Shown: one piece after another, positions 1-12,660 of the stretch
Position numbering within the stretch: the stretch's first letter is position 1
How the letters are laid out: each line of letters starts with the position of its first letter
Assembly: GCF_030268965.1 (NCBI RefSeq)
Contig: NZ_BSSE01000046.1
Location: forward strand, 1-33,155
Length of the DNA stretch: 33,155 nt
Direction of reading: 5' to 3'
Origin: Microtetraspora sp. NBRC 16547
Lineage (GTDB): Bacteria > Actinomycetota > Actinomycetes > Streptosporangiales > Streptosporangiaceae
The notes under the pieces: generated by a model
What the model was told of the DNA's origin: nothing
What the model saw: only the letters and a program-made list of their open reading frames with translations
The model's database searches: none
Translations under genes and position numbers: made by a program

Positions 1-1738
1 CCATCCGCGCCGCGAACACCGGCGAACACCCCAGCAGCTCCACCCCCATCCCGGCCCACTGCGACCCCTGACCGGGAAAGACGAACACCACCCGCCGATC
101 AGGACGCGCCACCCCCGCCACCACCCCCACGCCCGCATCACCGTCGGCCAGCAACCGCGCGTTCACCCCCACATCCGGCAACACCACCGCCCGATGCTCA
201 AACACCCGCCGCGTACTGACCAGCGAAAACCCCACATCCCCCGGATCCGCCTCCACCCCCGCCACCCGGCCCGCCCACACACGCAACGCCTCACCCGACC
301 GAGCCGACAACACCCACGGCACCGGCACCGGCCCGACCCCACCCGGCACCGCAACCTCAGCAACCGGCGCAGCCTCCAAGATCACATGCGCGTTCGTCCC
401 ACTGATCCCGAACGACGACACCCCCGCACGCCGCACACGCCCCGTCTCCGGCCACGCCACCGCCTCGGTCAGCAACCGCACACTGCCCGACGACCAGTCC
501 ACGTGCGGCGACGGCTCATCCACGTGCAACGTCCGCGGCAACACCCCATGCCGCATCGCCTGCACCATCTTGATCACCCCGGCCACCCCGGCGGCGGCCT
601 GCGTGTGCCCGATGTTGGACTTCACCGACCCCAGATACAGCGGCGTCTCACGCCCCTGCCCATACGTCGCCAGCAACGCCTCGGCCTCGATCGGATCACC
701 CAGCGCCGTCCCGGTCCCATGCGCCTCCACCACATCCACCTCCGACGGCGCAAGCCGCGCATTGGCCAGCGCCGCCAGAATCACCCGCCGCTGCGACGGC
801 CCGTTCGGCGCGGTCAGCCCGTTCGACGCACCGTCCTGATTGACCGCCGTGCCACGTACGACCGCGAGCACGGGATGGCCCAGCCGCTGGGCGTCGGAGA
901 GCCGCTCCAGCAGGAGCAATCCGGCGCCCTCGCCCCACGAGGTGCCGTCGGCGCCAGCGGCGAACGCCTTGCAGCGGCCGTCGGGCGCGAGCCCGTTCTG
1001 CTGGCTGAACTCGATGAACCCCTCCGGCGTGGTCATCACCGTGACGCCGCCCGCGAGCGCGAGCTCGCACTCCCCCGCACGCAGCGCCTGTGCCGCCAGA
1101 TGCATCGCGACCAGCGACGAGGAGCAGGCCGTGTCGACCGTGAGCGCGGGGCCCTCCAGCCCGAAGGTGTAGGCGATCCGGCCGGAGAACACACTGGCCG
1201 CGCTGCCGGTGAGCAGAAAGCCCGACAGCGCTTCGATCTGTTCCTCGCTCGGCCCGGAGATCTGGGCCATCCCGCCGACGAACACGCCGGTCCTGCTGCC
1301 GCGCAGGCCGTCCACCGGCAGTCCCGCCCGTTCGAACGCCTCGTACGCGACCTCCAGCAGGAGCCGCTGCTGCGGGTCCATGGACAGGGCCTCGCGCGGC
1401 GAGATCCCGAAGAACTCCGGGTCGAAGTCGGCGGCGTCGTACAGGAACCCGCCCTCGCGGACGTAGCTGTGCCCCGGCCGGGCCGGTCCAGGCCGGTAGA
1501 GCCGCGTGGTGTCCCAGCCGCGGTCGGCGGGGAGGCCGGAGATCGCGTCCACCTCGTCGGCGGCGAGCCGCCACAGCAGTTCGGGCGAGGTGGCGCCGCC
1601 GGGGTAGCGGCAGGCCATGCCGACGATGGCGATCGGCTCGGCAGCCCGTTCCTCGACCTCGCGCAGACGGGCGCGGGCCTGGTGCAGGTCGGCCGTCACA
1701 CGCTTGAGAAAGTAGCGGAGCTTGTCTTCACTCGACAT
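1..1738 (-). CDS. Modular type I PKS, fourth gene of operon (module 6, KS and start of AT; 3' end outside window)
   Basis: Partial gene, 579 codons visible, cut by the left edge. It would accept the chain from the preceding ACP5 and extend it once more. ATG at 1738 is preceded by an AGGA ribosome site 36 nt after the previous gene's stop. An N-terminal coiled docking segment ([18 protein letters not shown], residues 1-18, continuing to about 34) leads into a complete KS from about residue 35. The KS has active-site Cys205 in DTACSSS and both His motifs (EAHGTGT; KSNIGH). The AT begins near residue 550 with [12 protein letters not shown], the form carried by the two methylmalonyl ATs in this operon; the malonyl ATs read F(T/S)GQGxQR. 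Methylmalonyl use is therefore likely, but the deciding YASH/HAFH motif lies outside the window. Codon style changes near position 840 (see findings). Reductive domains cannot be seen. Confidence 0.93.
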   Translation of the reverse strand, partial: MSSEDKLRYFLKRVTADLHQARARLREVEERAAEPIAIVGMACRYPGGATSPELLWRLAADEVDAISGLPADRGWDTTRLYRPGPARPGHSYVREGGFLYDAADFDPEFFGISPREALSMDPQQRLLLEVAYEAFERAGLPVDGLRGSRTGVFVGGMAQISGPSEEQIEALSGFLLTGSAASVFSGRIAYTFGLEGPALTVDTACSSSLVAMHLAAQALRAGECELALAGGVTVMTTPEGFIEFSQQNGLAPDGRCKAFAAGADGTSWGEGAGLLLLERLSDAQRLGHPVLAVVRGTAVNQDGASNGLTAPNGPSQRRVILAALANARLAPSEVDVVEAHGTGTALGDPIEAEALLATYGQGRETPLYLGSVKSNIGHTQAAAGVAGVIKMVQAMRHGVLPRTLHVDEPSPHVDWSSGSVRLLTEAVAWPETGRVRRAGVSSFGISGTNAHVILEAAPVAEVAVPGGVGPVPVPWVLSARSGEALRVWAGRVAGVEADPGDVGFSLVSTRRVFEHRAVVLPDVGVNARLLADGDAGVGVVAGVARPDRRVVFVFPGQGSQWAGMGVELLGCSPVFAARM

Positions 1739-1774
1739 GGACGTTCCTCGCGAAGCGGGCGGGCAGGGGGAAGG

Positions 1775-4700
1775 TCAGGAGATCCCGAACTCGGTGTCGA
1801 GCAGCCGGAACATCTCGTCGTCGGACGCGGACTCGATCCGGTCCTCCAGTGACGGCCCCGCGGGGCCGCGCACCCGGGCGAGCAGAGCCTCGATGCGGGT
1901 GGCGAGGCGGGCGCGGTCCTCTTCGCCGGTCAGCGAGGCCAGCGCCGCCTCCACCCGGTCGAGTTCGCCGAGCGGATCGACAGGGGGCCGGATCGCGTCG
2001 CGCAGGTACGAGGCGAGGGCGGTCGCGGTCGGGTGGTCGAAGACCAGCGTGCTGGGCAGGCCGAGCCCGGTCGCCCGGGAGAGGCCGTTGCGCAGTTCCA
2101 CCGCGGCCAGCGAATCCAGGCCCACATCGCGCAGCGACTGGTGGACGTCCACCGCGTCTGGCGAGGCATGCCCGAGCACGGCGGCGATCTCGCCGCGCAC
2201 GATGTCGAGCAGCAACCGGTCGAGCTCGCCGTCTTCCGCGGTGCTCAGGATCTCGGCGGCGGTGCCGCCCGCCGCGTCCGCCGCCATCCGGTCCAGCACG
2301 TCCTGGGCCTCGGGCAGTTCGGCCAGCAGCGGGCTCGGGCGCATCGCGGTGAAGGCCGGCACAAACCCCGTCCAGTCGACGTCCGCGACGACGACGGCGG
2401 TCTCGTCCCGCTCCACCGCGCCGGTCAGTTCGGCGACCGCGAGTTCCGGGGGAAGGCCGGCCACTCCTCGGCGGGCCATGTGCGCTCCGGCCTCGCCATC
2501 GGCCATGCCGGGACCGGCCCAGGGCCCCCAGGCGATCGAGGTGGCGGTCAGCCCGCGGGCCCGGCGTCCCGCGGCCAGGGCGTCGAGTGCCGCGTTGGCC
2601 GCCGAGTAGGCGGCCTGGCCGCCGCTGCCCCAGGTCGCCGCGATCGAGGAGAACAGCACGAACGCGTCCAGGGGCGTGTCGCCCAGCAGGGCGTCGAGGT
2701 TCGCGGCGCCGACGACCTTGGCCGAGCGGACCCTGGCGAACTCGGCGAGGTCGGTGTCTTCGAGTGGTTGCGGATCGCCCAGGCCGGCGGCGTGCACGAC
2801 GGCCGTCAGCGGGAGTTCCGGCGGGATCTCCGCGAGGATCTCGGCGAGCGCGGCCCGGTCGGCGACGTCGCAGGCCCGCATCGTGACGCGGGCGCCGAGC
2901 GCGGTGAGTTCGGTGGCGAGGCCGGCGGCGCCAGGGGCGTCCTCGCCACGGCGGCTCTGCAGGATCAGGTGCTCGGCGCCGCCGGCGGCCAGGTGGCGGG
3001 CCACGTGCGCGCCGAGCGCGCCCGTGCCTCCGGTGATCAGCACGGTCCCGCGCGGGCTCCAGGCGCGGACCTTCTGCCCGTGCGCCGCGCGGACCAGCCG
3101 GCGCACGTGCACGCCGGACGGGCGCAGCGCGACCTGGTCCTCTTCTGCCGCGGCGAGCACGCCCGCCAGCAAGGCTGGGTCGATGCCGGCCGCCTCCGCC
3201 GGGAGGTCCACACACCCGCCCCAGCGGCGCGGGTGCTCCAGCCCGGCCACCCGCCCCAGTCCCCAGATCTCCGCCGCCGCCGGATCGACCGGCTCACCGG
3301 GTTCGACCTGCACGGCGTTCCTGGTGACGCACCACAGCGGCGCGTCCCATCCCCTGTCGCCGAGGGCCTGGACGAGGGAGACGGTCTGGCCCGCGTCCGT
3401 CAGCAGGGACAGCACCCCGGCCGGTTCCGTGCCGGGCAGCAGCGCGGCCGCGTCGGCGCGGCCGGCCCCTGCGGGCAGTTCCAGCACCGCCGCGCCGACC
3501 GCCTCGGCGGCTCGGACGATCCACGCGTCCGAGGCGCCGCCCTCGGGCACGACCGCCAGCCAGGTGCCACCGGGGATCCGGCGGCCGGGCGTTCCGGCCG
3601 GCCGCCAGGTGACCTGGTAGCGCCAGCCCTCACTGACGGCGTCCCTGGACCGCGTCTCCGCCGGGCCGGACGTACGAGAAGGGGTGAGCCAGAACCGCTC
3701 GTGCTCGAAGGGATAGGTCGGAAGCTCCGCGGGCGTGGCAGGCCCGAGCAGGCGCGTCAAGCGCGGTCCTGCCCCGCGCACATGCAGGCGGGCCAGCGCG
3801 GTCATCAAGGTCGCGGCCTCGGGCCTGCCCGCCCGCAGAACGGGCACGGCGTCGTCCACCAGCGCGGACAGCACGGCGTCCGGGCCGATCTCGACGAACG
3901 CGGTGACGCCGCGGGCACGCAGGGCCTCGACGCCGTCGGCGAACCGGACGGTCCGTATGACCTGCCCCGCCCAGTACGCCGCCGTTCCAGGATCGCCGTC
4001 CCCACCGGTGGTCACCAGCGGCACGGCGGGTTCGGCGAAGGTCAGCCCGTCGAGCACCGCGCGGAAACCGTCGAGCATGGGCGCCATCAGCGGCGAGTGG
4101 AAGGCGTGGCTCGTGGTGAGCCGTTTGGTCCTGCGGCCGCGGGCGACCCATTCCGCGGCCACGTCCAGGACCGCGGGCTCAGGTCCTGAGAGCACGACCG
4201 CGGACGCGCCGTTCACCGCGGCCAGCGCGACGGGCTCGGCCAGGTCGCCCAGTTCGTCCTCGGCGGCTTCGATCGCCACCATCGCGCCGCCCGCGGGGAG
4301 TGCCTGCATCAACCGCCCGCGCGCCGTCACCAGCGCGGACGCGTCCGCCAGGGAGAGCACCCCCGCGACGTGGGCGGCGGCGATCTCGCCTATGGAGTGA
4401 CCGAGCAGGACGTCCGGACGCAGGCCCCAGGTCTCCAGGAGCCGGACCAGCGCGACCTGGACCGCGAAGATGCCCGGCTGCGCGAACTCGGTCGTGTCCA
4501 GATCCGGGTCGCCGTCGAACACGGCCTGCCGCACCCGCGGGTCCAGGTGGGCGCACACCTCGTCGAAGGCCGCCGCGTACGCCGGGTGGGCCTCGTACAG
4601 CTCGCGACCCATCCCCGCGCGCTGGGAGCCCTGGCCGGTGAACAGGAACGCCGTCGTGCCGCCCGCGCCGGCGGTCCCGCGGATCACGTGCCCGGCGGTG

Positions 4701-7700
4701 CCGCCGTCGCGCACCGCCGACAGGCCGCTCGCGAACTCGTCGGGAGTCTCGCCGATCACGACGGCCCGATGCTCGAACGCGGCCCGTCTCCCGGCGAGAG
4801 CACGGGCGACCACGAGCGCGTCGGCGCCTTCCACGGCCGGGAGGAGCCGGGCGGCCTGAGCGCGCAGCGCGGTCTCGGTGCGCGCGGACAGCACCCACGG
4901 CAGCGGGCCGGCCGGCCCGGGCCGCACCGTCGCGGCGACGGGATCGGGCTGTTCGAGGATTACGTGCGCGTTCGTGCCGCTGACCCCGAAGGACGACACC
5001 GCCGCGCGGCGTACGCCCGTCTCCGGCCACGGCGTCGTCTCGGTCAGCAGGGAAACCGCGCCGGACGACCAGTCCACCTTGGCGGACGGCTGATCCACGT
5101 GAAGGGTCCTGGGCAGGACGCCGTGCCGCAGCGCCTGGACCATCTTGATGATCCCGCCGACGCCGGAGGCGGCCTGGGCGTGGCCGATGTTCGACTTGAG
5201 CGAGCCCAGGTACAGGGGCGTCTCCCGAGCCTGGCCGTAGGTCGCCAGCAGGGCCTGTGCCTCGATCGGGTCGCCGAGCACGGTGCCGGTGCCGTGCGCC
5301 TCGACCGCGTCCACGTCGGACGGCGAGAGCCCGGCGTTCGCCAGTGCCTGCCGGATGACCCGCTGCTGCGAAGGGCCGTTCGGCGCGGTGAGGCCGTTGG
5401 AGGCGCCGTCGGAGTTCACCGCCGACCCGGCGACCACCGCCAGCACGGCGTGCCCGTGGCGGCGGGCGTCCGACAGCCGCTCCAGCAGCAACATCCCGGC
5501 GCCCTCCGCCCACGCGGTGCCATCCGCCGTCTCGGCGAACGACTTGCAGCGGCCGTCGGGAGCGAGCCCACGCTGACGGCTGAACTCCACGAACGCGCCG
5601 GGGCTCGACATCACGGTCACGCCGCCGGCGAGGGCCAGGTCGCACTCTCCCGACCGGAGCGCCTGAGCGGCCAGGTGCAGCGCCACCAGCGACGACGAAC
5701 AGGCCGTGTCGACGGTGAGCGCGGGCCCCTCCAGGCCGTAGACGTAGGAGATCCGGCCGGACAGCACGCTCGCCGCCGTACCGGTGCCGAGGTTGCCGCC
5801 GACATGGTCGGGGGCCTCGTGCAGCGGCGGGCCGTAGTCCTGCGACGAGGTGCCGGCGAACACGCCGACAGCGGAGCCGCGCACCATGCGCGGGTCGATC
5901 CCGGCGTGCTCGAAGGTCTCCCAGGTGACCTCCAGCAAGAGGCGCTGCTGCGGGTCCATGGCGAGCGCCTCTCGCGGCGAGATCCCGAAGAACGCGGCGT
6001 CGAAGCCGGCGGCGTCCGCGAGGAACCCTCCTGAGCGCACGTAGGTCCTGCCCGGCCGGCCCGGCTCCGGGTGGTAGAGGGCGTCGGTGTCCCAGCCGCG
6101 GTCGGCGGGGAACCCGGTGATCGCGTCGGTCCCCGTGAGCACGAGGTCCCACAGGTCGGCAGGGGATCCGACGCCGCCGGGGTAACGGCAGCCCATGCCG
6201 ACGATGACGATCGGGTCCGTGCCGCCGTCGTGCGCGGTGAACCGTTCCGCCGGGGCGGGCGCGTCGAGGACCTCGGCGAGCAGCAGGGCGGCGAGCGCGG
6301 CCGGGCTCGGATGGTCGAAGACCAGCGTCGCGGGCAGGCTGAGACCCGTGGCGGCGCCGAGCCGCGTGCTGAGCTCGACCGCGGTCAGCGAGTCGAACCC
6401 GAGCTCGGCGAACGCGCGGCCGGCGTCGATCGCCCCGGTGTGGCCGAGCACCGCGCCGGCCTGGGTGCGGATCAGGTCGGTGAGCTGCACGAGGGCGTCG
6501 GCCTCCGGCAGACCCGTCAGCCGGTCCCGCAGCCCCCGGTCCACCTGGGCCGTACGGCGGATGCGGGCGCGGGCGGGCGGGGTGCCGCCGGGCACGAGCC
6601 AGAAGTGCTCGTGCTGGAAGGCGTAGGTGGGCAGGTCGGTCCGCCGCGCGCCGGTCCCGGCGAAGAACGCGGCCCAGTCGACCGGGACACCGTGGGTGTA
6701 CAGGGCTCCGACCGCGCTCAGCAGCGTGACCGCCTCACCGCGGCCGGGCCGCAGCGCGACCGCCGTCACGCCCTCGGCCAGGTCCCGGGTCAGCGCGGTC
6801 AGCACGCCGTTCGGTCCGAGCTCCAGATAGGCGGTGACCTCCTGCTCACGCAGGCACGCCACCGCGTCGGCGAACCGGACGGTGCCGCGGACCTGCGCGG
6901 TCCAGTGCTCGGCGGTGGACAGTACGGCCAGGTCCGCGACCGTGCCCGTGCGGGTCGAGACCAGCGGCACGGCCGGGGCGTGGAAGGTCAGGCCGCCCGA
7001 GACGTCCGCGAGCGGCGCCAGCACCGGGTCCATGGCGGCGGAGTGGAAGGCGTGGCTGGTGCCGAGACGGCGAGTGCGACGCCCCTGCCGTACCCAGTGC
7101 TCCACCGTCGCGGCGACGTCGTCCTCGGGGCCGGAGACGACGACCGCCGAGGGCCCGTTGACCGCCGCCACGTCCACGGTCGACGGGAGGGCGCCCACCA
7201 CCTCGGCCTCGCTCGCCTCGATGGCCGCCATCGCGCCGCCGGCGGGTACGTTTGCCATCAGGCGGCCTCTGGCGGCCACCAGGACCGCCGCGTCCTCCAG
7301 AGTGAGCACTCCCGCGATGTGGGCCGCGGTGATCTCGCCGAGGGAGTGACCCGCCACGACGTCGGGCCGCACGCCCCACGACTCGACGAGGCGGGCCAGC
7401 GCGACCTCCACGGCGAACAGGCCCGCCTGGGCGTAGTCGGTCCGGTCCAGCAGGGCCGCCAGGTCGGTGCCCGGCTCGGCGAACACGACGTCCTTGAGCG
7501 GGACACCGTCCGCCCAGCGTCCGTCGATCTCCACGCAGACGGCGTCGAAGGCCGCGGCGAACGTGCCGTACGCGGCGTACAGCTCACGTCCCATTCCCGC
7601 GCGCTGGGCGCCCTGGCCGGTGAACAGGAACGCCACCTTGGGTTCCGCGCACGCGACGTCCTGTACGAGACCGGGGGCGGGAGCGCCCTCGGCCAGGGCG

Positions 7701-9322
7701 TCCAGGCCGGCGGAGAGCGTGCCCGCGTCCGGGGCGACCATGACGGCCCGGTGGTCAAGCGTGGCGCGCGTCGTCGCGAGCGAGTAGGCGGCGTCCACCG
7801 GCCGCCGGAAACCGCCCAGCGAGGCGGACAACCGAGCGGCCTGCGCACCCAGCGCCGCACCGGTCTTGGCCGAGATCACCCAGGGCAGGACGGCAGGGGC
7901 GGCAGGGGCGGCAGGGGCGGCCGGCTCACCCGGCTCCACGGCGGTGGGCGGTGCCTCCTCGACGATGACGTGCGCGTTGGTGCCGCTGACCCCGAAGGAC
8001 GACACCCCTGCCCGGCGCGGGCGTTCGCCCGCCGGCCACTCGCGGGCCTCGGTCAGCAGTTCGACCGCGCCGGCGGACCAGTCGACGTGCGGCGTTCGCT
8101 CGTCGGCGTGCAGGGTACGCGGCAGCGTGCCGGCCCGCAGGGCCAGGATCATCTTGATGATCCCCCCGACCCCGGCCGCCGCCTGGGCGTGCCCGATGTT
8201 GGACTTCATCGACCCCAGCCACAGCTGGCTCTCGCGGTCCTGGCCGTAGGTCTCGATCAGCGCCCGCGCCTCGATCGGGTCGCCGAGCACGGTCCCGGTG
8301 CCGTGCGCCTCGACCGCGTCCACGTCCGCCGGCGTGAGCCGGGCGTCGGCCAGCGCGGCGCGGATCACGCGCCGCTGCGCCGCTCCGCTCGGCGCGGTGA
8401 GGCCGTTGGAGGCGCCGTCGGAGTTCACCGCCGACCCGGCCAGCACCGCCAGCACGGTGTGCCCGTGGCGGCGGGCGTCCGACAGGCGTTCCAGGATCAG
8501 GACGCCGACGCCCTCGGCCCAGCCGGTGCCGTCCGCTCCGGCGCCGAAGGACTTGCAGCGGCCGTCGGGCGCGAGCCCGCGCTGCCGGCTGAACTCCACG
8601 AACCCGCCGGGGGTGCTCATCACCGACACGCCGCCGGCCAGGGCGAGGGTGCTCTCCCCCACGCGCAGCGAACGGATGGCATGGTGCACCGCCACCAGCG
8701 ACGACGAGCAGGCGGTGTCCACCGTGATCGCCGGCCCCTCCAGGCCGAAGGCGTACGCGATGCGCCCGGACAGCACACTGGCCGCGACACCGGTGAGCAG
8801 GTGCCCCTCGACCTCCTCCGGCGCCTCATGCAGCCGGGGCCCGTAGTCCTGGCCGTTGGTGCCCACGAACACCCCGGTCCGGCTGCCGCGCACCGAGTCC
8901 GGCACGATGCCCGCACGCTCGAACGCCTCCCAGGCCGCCTCCAGCAGGAGCCGCTGCTGCGGGTCCATGGCGAGGGCCTCACGCGGGCTCAGGTCGAACA
9001 ACGACGCGTCGAACCCGGCGACGTCATCAAGAAAGCCGCCCTCGCGGACGTAGCTCGTGCCGGGAGCCGACCCGGGGTCGTAGAGCCTCCCCAGGTCCCA
9101 GCCGCGGTCGGCGGGGAACTCCGAGATCGCATCCACTCCGCGATCGACCAGGCGCCACAAGTCGTCCGGCGTACGCACGCCGCCGGGGTAGCGGCAGCTC
9201 ATGCCGACGACGGCGATCGGCTCGTGCGCGCGATCCTCCAGGTCCTGGAGGCGGCCGCGAGCCTCGCGCAGGTCGTTGGTGGCGCGTTTGAGGTAGTCGA
9301 GCAGCTTCTCTTCGTTACTCAC
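1775..9322 (-). CDS. Modular type I PKS, third gene (modules 4 and 5: KS-AT-ACP-KS-AT-KR-ACP)
   Basis: 2515 aa, GTG start, overlapping the previous stop by 4 nt (GTGA), so translation is probably coupled. An N-terminal docking helix ([18 protein letters not shown]) precedes module 4: KS Cys205; AT Ser660 in GHSLGE with HAFH at 757-760 (malonyl-type); ACP Ser978 in GFDSL; no reductive domain. Module 5: KS Cys1208; AT Ser1643 in GHSIGE with HAFH at 1739-1742 (malonyl-type); KR with TGGTGALG and Tyr2239; ACP Ser2404. The KR lacks the LDD-type loop and has Trp2231 eight residues before the Tyr, with Gln rather than His three before it. By the usual fingerprint this is an A1-type KR (L-hydroxyl, no epimerisation). 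The C-terminus ends in a docking tail ([18 protein letters not shown]). Module 4 should leave a beta-keto group and module 5 a hydroxyl. All KS and AT catalytic residues are present. Confidence 0.97.
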   Translation of the reverse strand: MSNEEKLLDYLKRATNDLREARGRLQDLEDRAHEPIAVVGMSCRYPGGVRTPDDLWRLVDRGVDAISEFPADRGWDLGRLYDPGSAPGTSYVREGGFLDDVAGFDASLFDLSPREALAMDPQQRLLLEAAWEAFERAGIVPDSVRGSRTGVFVGTNGQDYGPRLHEAPEEVEGHLLTGVAASVLSGRIAYAFGLEGPAITVDTACSSSLVAVHHAIRSLRVGESTLALAGGVSVMSTPGGFVEFSRQRGLAPDGRCKSFGAGADGTGWAEGVGVLILERLSDARRHGHTVLAVLAGSAVNSDGASNGLTAPSGAAQRRVIRAALADARLTPADVDAVEAHGTGTVLGDPIEARALIETYGQDRESQLWLGSMKSNIGHAQAAAGVGGIIKMILALRAGTLPRTLHADERTPHVDWSAGAVELLTEAREWPAGERPRRAGVSSFGVSGTNAHVIVEEAPPTAVEPGEPAAPAAPAAPAVLPWVISAKTGAALGAQAARLSASLGGFRRPVDAAYSLATTRATLDHRAVMVAPDAGTLSAGLDALAEGAPAPGLVQDVACAEPKVAFLFTGQGAQRAGMGRELYAAYGTFAAAFDAVCVEIDGRWADGVPLKDVVFAEPGTDLAALLDRTDYAQAGLFAVEVALARLVESWGVRPDVVAGHSLGEITAAHIAGVLTLEDAAVLVAARGRLMANVPAGGAMAAIEASEAEVVGALPSTVDVAAVNGPSAVVVSGPEDDVAATVEHWVRQGRRTRRLGTSHAFHSAAMDPVLAPLADVSGGLTFHAPAVPLVSTRTGTVADLAVLSTAEHWTAQVRGTVRFADAVACLREQEVTAYLELGPNGVLTALTRDLAEGVTAVALRPGRGEAVTLLSAVGALYTHGVPVDWAAFFAGTGARRTDLPTYAFQHEHFWLVPGGTPPARARIRRTAQVDRGLRDRLTGLPEADALVQLTDLIRTQAGAVLGHTGAIDAGRAFAELGFDSLTAVELSTRLGAATGLSLPATLVFDHPSPAALAALLLAEVLDAPAPAERFTAHDGGTDPIVIVGMGCRYPGGVGSPADLWDLVLTGTDAITGFPADRGWDTDALYHPEPGRPGRTYVRSGGFLADAAGFDAAFFGISPREALAMDPQQRLLLEVTWETFEHAGIDPRMVRGSAVGVFAGTSSQDYGPPLHEAPDHVGGNLGTGTAASVLSGRISYVYGLEGPALTVDTACSSSLVALHLAAQALRSGECDLALAGGVTVMSSPGAFVEFSRQRGLAPDGRCKSFAETADGTAWAEGAGMLLLERLSDARRHGHAVLAVVAGSAVNSDGASNGLTAPNGPSQQRVIRQALANAGLSPSDVDAVEAHGTGTVLGDPIEAQALLATYGQARETPLYLGSLKSNIGHAQAASGVGGIIKMVQALRHGVLPRTLHVDQPSAKVDWSSGAVSLLTETTPWPETGVRRAAVSSFGVSGTNAHVILEQPDPVAATVRPGPAGPLPWVLSARTETALRAQAARLLPAVEGADALVVARALAGRRAAFEHRAVVIGETPDEFASGLSAVRDGGTAGHVIRGTAGAGGTTAFLFTGQGSQRAGMGRELYEAHPAYAAAFDEVCAHLDPRVRQAVFDGDPDLDTTEFAQPGIFAVQVALVRLLETWGLRPDVLLGHSIGEIAAAHVAGVLSLADASALVTARGRLMQALPAGGAMVAIEAAEDELGDLAEPVALAAVNGASAVVLSGPEPAVLDVAAEWVARGRRTKRLTTSHAFHSPLMAPMLDGFRAVLDGLTFAEPAVPLVTTGGDGDPGTAAYWAGQVIRTVRFADGVEALRARGVTAFVEIGPDAVLSALVDDAVPVLRAGRPEAATLMTALARLHVRGAGPRLTRLLGPATPAELPTYPFEHERFWLTPSRTSGPAETRSRDAVSEGWRYQVTWRPAGTPGRRIPGGTWLAVVPEGGASDAWIVRAAEAVGAAVLELPAGAGRADAAALLPGTEPAGVLSLLTDAGQTVSLVQALGDRGWDAPLWCVTRNAVQVEPGEPVDPAAAEIWGLGRVAGLEHPRRWGGCVDLPAEAAGIDPALLAGVLAAAEEDQVALRPSGVHVRRLVRAAHGQKVRAWSPRGTVLITGGTGALGAHVARHLAAGGAEHLILQSRRGEDAPGAAGLATELTALGARVTMRACDVADRAALAEILAEIPPELPLTAVVHAAGLGDPQPLEDTDLAEFARVRSAKVVGAANLDALLGDTPLDAFVLFSSIAATWGSGGQAAYSAANAALDALAAGRRARGLTATSIAWGPWAGPGMADGEAGAHMARRGVAGLPPELAVAELTGAVERDETAVVVADVDWTGFVPAFTAMRPSPLLAELPEAQDVLDRMAADAAGGTAAEILSTAEDGELDRLLLDIVRGEIAAVLGHASPDAVDVHQSLRDVGLDSLAAVELRNGLSRATGLGLPSTLVFDHPTATALASYLRDAIRPPVDPLGELDRVEAALASLTGEEDRARLATRIEALLARVRGPAGPSLEDRIESASDDEMFRLLDTEFGIS
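7892..7918. repeat. In-frame 9-bp tandem repeat x3 in KS4-AT4 linker
   Basis: Three exact copies of ggcaggggc, encoding an AAP-rich stretch in the linker between KS and AT of module 4. The length is a multiple of three, so copy changes keep the frame. Confidence 0.9.
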
Positions 9323-12300
9323 GAGGTGGCACCCAGTTCCCGGTCGAGCAGCGCGAACATCTCGTCGGCGGAGGCGGCGGCCAGATCGATGCCGCCGGAG
9401 TCGTCGGAGCCTGTGTCGTCGGGGCCGGCCGCCGGCGTCGTGGCGAGGTCCCGCAGCCGGCTCAGCACCGCGGCCCGTTCGGCGCCGGTCAGCGAACGCA
9501 AGCCGGCTTCGAGCGCGTCGAGATGGCGATCGAGCTTGCCTCCCGGCGCTCCGGCCAGCTCGGTACGGAGGTACTCGGCCAGGTGCGCGACGGTCGCATG
9601 GTCGAACACGACGGTGACCGGCAGGTCCAGCCCGGTCGCGGCGGCGAGCCGGTTCCGCAGCTGGACCGCGGCGGCCGAGTCGAAGCCGAGGTCACGGAAC
9701 GACCCGTTCTGCTCGACCTCCTCAGGTGATGAGTGGCCCAGCACGGCCGCGGCGGCCGTCCGCACCAGCTTGGCCAGCATCCGCCGTTGCTCGGCCTCGG
9801 CGAGCCCGCCCAGCCGGCCGGCCCAGTCCGGCCCCTGCCCCAGCCCGTGACCCTGCCCCTGGTCCTGGTCCTGCCCCAGCGCGTGACCATGACCCCGCCC
9901 CTGGCCCTGGCCGTTCACGGCCTGCCGGGCACTCGCACCGAGCGCCACGCGGCCCGCGTCGAGCCAGTAGCGGCGGCGGTCGAAGGCGTAGGTGGACAGG
10001 TCGACCCGGTGGCCGGCGGGCACGGCGGCACCCCACTCCACCCGCACGCCACGGACGGAGAGCTCCGCGAGCGAGAGCCGGACGCGGCCGAGCCCGCCGT
10101 CGCCACGACGCAGCGCCCCGGCGACCACCGCGTCCGTGCCGGTCTCGGCCACCGTCTGCTGCATCCCCATGGTCAGCACCGGATGCGGGCTGAGCTCGGC
10201 GAAGGCGTCCTTGCCCTCGGCCAGCAGCACCCGCATCGCCGGCTCGAACAGCACCGGTTCCCGCAGGTTGGTGAACCAGTACGCGGCGTCCAGCCCGGTG
10301 GTGTCGAAGTGGTCCGCGGTGACCGTGGACATGAAGGGGATTTCCGCGGTGTGCGGGCGGATCGGCGCGAGATCGGCGAGCAGCCGCTCCCGCAGCGCGT
10401 CGACCTGCCGGGAGTGGGAGGCGTAGGACACGGGGACCCGCTTGGCCCTGACACCGTTCTCGGCACAGTAGCCGAGCAGCTCCTGCAGCGCCTCCGTCGC
10501 ACCGGAGACCACGACGGAGGCGGACCCGTTGACCGCGGCGACCGAGATCCGGTCGTCCCGCTCGATCAGGGAGGCGACCTCCGCCGGCGGCAGGGCCACC
10601 GACACCATTCCACCGCGTCCGGACAGGTCCGCCAGCGCCCGGCTGCGCAGGGCCACCACGCGGGCGCCGTCGGACAAGGACAGAGCCCCCGCGACGCAGG
10701 CCGCCGCGATCTCGCCCTGGCTGTGGCCGAGTACGGCCGCCGGCTCAACGCCGTGGGCCCGCCACACCGCGGCGAGCGACACCATGACCGCCCACAGCGC
10801 GGGCTGGACGACGTCCACCCGGTCCAGCTCCGTGCCGTCGCGCAGCACACCCTCCAGGTCGAGCTCGGTGAACGGTTCCAGGGCCGCCGCGCACTCGGCC
10901 AGCCGCCCGGCGAACACCGGGCTGGACGCGAGCAGGTCCCGGCCCATCCCTGCCCACTGCGAGCCCTGCCCGGGGAACACGAACACCGCTTCACCGCCCG
11001 TGCCCGCACGCCCGGTCACCACGCCGGGTGCGTCCTCACCGGCCGCCAGGGCGGCGAGTCCCCGGCGCAGTGCGTCGCGATCGTCGCCGATGACGACCGC
11101 GCGGTGCTCGAACAGGCTGCGCGACGTCACCAGCGAGTACGCGACGTCGGCGGCGGCGTACTCCGGATGCGCGTCCACGTGGGACAGCAGCCGGGCCGCC
11201 TGGCCGCGCAGCGCGGCGGCGCCGCGGGCGGACAGGACCCACGGCATCGCGGGGGCATCCGGGCTCGTCGGCTCGTGACCGTGCTCCGGAGCCTCCTCCA
11301 GGATGAGGTGCGCGTTCGTACCGCTGACCCCGAAGGACGAAACGCCCGCGCGGCGGGGCCGATCGGCGGCGGGCCAGTTCCTCGTCTCGGTGAGCAGTTC
11401 GACGGCCCCGGCCGACCAGTCGACGTGCGGCGACGACTCATCGGCGTGCAACGTCTTCGGCAACACCCCATGCCGCATCGCCTGCACCATTTTGATCACC
11501 CCGGCCACCCCGGCCGCGGCCTGCGTATGCCCGAGATTCGACTTGATCGACCCCAGAAACAACGGCTCTGCGCGGTCCTGCCCGTAGGTGGCCAGCAACG
11601 CCTGCGCCTCGATCGGATCGCCCAACGGCGTCCCCGTCCCATGCGCCTCCACCACGTCCACATCCGCCGTGGACAGACCCGCACTCCCGAGCGCCTGACG
11701 AATCACCCGCTCCTGCGACGGCCCATTCGGCGCCGTCAACCCATTCGATGCACCATCGGAATTCACCGCAGAACCACGCACCAACGCCAACACCCGATGC
11801 CCGTTGCGCCGCGCGTCCGACAACCGCTCCAGCAACAACATCCCCGCGCCCTCGGCGAAGCCGGCGCCGTCGGCACCGGCGCCGAACGCCTTGCAGCGCC
11901 CATCCGCGGAGAGCCCGCGCTGGCGGCTGAACTCGACGAACAGCGACGGGGTGGCCAGCACGGTCGCGCCGCCCGCCAACGCCAGAGAGCACTCGCCCCG
12001 GCGCAGCGCCTGGGCCGCGAGGTGCAGGGCGACCAGCGACGACGAGCAGGCCGTGTCCACGGTGAGTGCCGGGCCCTCGAAGCCGAAGGTGTAGGCGACC
12101 CGGCCCGAGGCCAAGGACCCTGAGGTGCCCATCAGCACCTGCCCGGCGAGGTCCGCGTCGGCCGCGGCGGCGCCGTAGTCCTGGTACATGATCCCGGCGA
12201 ACACCCCGGTCGGGCTGCCGCGCAGGGCCAGCGGATCGATCCCCGCGCGTTCGACGGCCTCCCAGCAGACCTCCAGGAGCAGCCGGTGCTGCGGGTCGGT

Positions 12301-12660
12301 GACCTCGGCCGCGGCCGGGGAGAGGCCGAAGAAGCCGGCGTCGAAGTCTCCCGGCGCGTCCAGGAAGCCACCATGGCGGGTGGCCGAGTGGCCCGGCGCG
12401 TCCGAGCGGTGCAGCGCGTCCACGTCCCAGCCCCGGTCGGCGGGGAACTCGGTGATCGCGTCGGCGCCGTCGGCCAGCAGCCGCCACAGCTCCTCTGGAG
12501 TGGTGACCCCGCCCGGATAGCGGCAGCCCATCCCGATGATGGCGATCGGCTCGGTCCGTTCCTCCTCCGCCGCGCGCAGCCGCTCGCGAGCCTCGTGCAG
12601 CTCGCGGGTGACCCAGCGCAGACTCTCCAGCACGCGGTGGTCGGTCGCCTGCTCACCCAT
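9319..12660 (-). CDS. Modular type I PKS, second gene (module 3: KS-AT-ACP, methylmalonyl)
   Basis: 1113 aa from ATG at 12660. The frame stays open upstream to 12792, but ATG 12660 gives an 8-nt overlap with the upstream stop and begins exactly at a docking helix ([20 protein letters not shown]), so it is preferred. KS Cys205 in DTACSSS, with an unusual segment [14 protein letters not shown] where the neighbours have [16 protein letters not shown] Ser647 in [10 protein letters not shown] and YASH at 746-749 indicate methylmalonyl-CoA. No KR, DH or ER: after the AT comes a Gln/Gly/His-rich linker (about residues 916-945), then ACP Ser995 in GFDSAAA. It should add one methyl-branched unit and leave the beta-keto. 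The C-terminal tail ([18 protein letters not shown]) is a docking element for the third gene's product. Confidence 0.97.
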   Translation of the reverse strand: MGEQATDHRVLESLRWVTRELHEARERLRAAEEERTEPIAIIGMGCRYPGGVTTPEELWRLLADGADAITEFPADRGWDVDALHRSDAPGHSATRHGGFLDAPGDFDAGFFGLSPAAAEVTDPQHRLLLEVCWEAVERAGIDPLALRGSPTGVFAGIMYQDYGAAAADADLAGQVLMGTSGSLASGRVAYTFGFEGPALTVDTACSSSLVALHLAAQALRRGECSLALAGGATVLATPSLFVEFSRQRGLSADGRCKAFGAGADGAGFAEGAGMLLLERLSDARRNGHRVLALVRGSAVNSDGASNGLTAPNGPSQERVIRQALGSAGLSTADVDVVEAHGTGTPLGDPIEAQALLATYGQDRAEPLFLGSIKSNLGHTQAAAGVAGVIKMVQAMRHGVLPKTLHADESSPHVDWSAGAVELLTETRNWPAADRPRRAGVSSFGVSGTNAHLILEEAPEHGHEPTSPDAPAMPWVLSARGAAALRGQAARLLSHVDAHPEYAAADVAYSLVTSRSLFEHRAVVIGDDRDALRRGLAALAAGEDAPGVVTGRAGTGGEAVFVFPGQGSQWAGMGRDLLASSPVFAGRLAECAAALEPFTELDLEGVLRDGTELDRVDVVQPALWAVMVSLAAVWRAHGVEPAAVLGHSQGEIAAACVAGALSLSDGARVVALRSRALADLSGRGGMVSVALPPAEVASLIERDDRISVAAVNGSASVVVSGATEALQELLGYCAENGVRAKRVPVSYASHSRQVDALRERLLADLAPIRPHTAEIPFMSTVTADHFDTTGLDAAYWFTNLREPVLFEPAMRVLLAEGKDAFAELSPHPVLTMGMQQTVAETGTDAVVAGALRRGDGGLGRVRLSLAELSVRGVRVEWGAAVPAGHRVDLSTYAFDRRRYWLDAGRVALGASARQAVNGQGQGRGHGHALGQDQDQGQGHGLGQGPDWAGRLGGLAEAEQRRMLAKLVRTAAAAVLGHSSPEEVEQNGSFRDLGFDSAAAVQLRNRLAAATGLDLPVTVVFDHATVAHLAEYLRTELAGAPGGKLDRHLDALEAGLRSLTGAERAAVLSRLRDLATTPAAGPDDTGSDDSGGIDLAAASADEMFALLDRELGATS
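9834..9918. repeat. Repeat-built Gln/Gly/His linker in module 3
   Basis: Low-complexity DNA with a 36-bp period: cctgccccag starts at 9834 and again at 9870, each followed by a near-copy. It encodes runs of GQ, GH and DQ between AT3 and ACP3, exactly where a KR would sit in a reducing module. It looks like a slippage-grown spacer. Confidence 0.8.
11372..11856. repeat. KS3 segment nearly identical to KS2 segment (485 bp)
   Basis: This half-KS segment aligns without gaps to 16794-17278 in module 2. By eye there are only about two dozen differences, while the flanking KS and AT DNA diverges quickly. Both copies carry many TTG and GAT codons, unlike the surrounding coding sequence. Confidence 0.85.
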
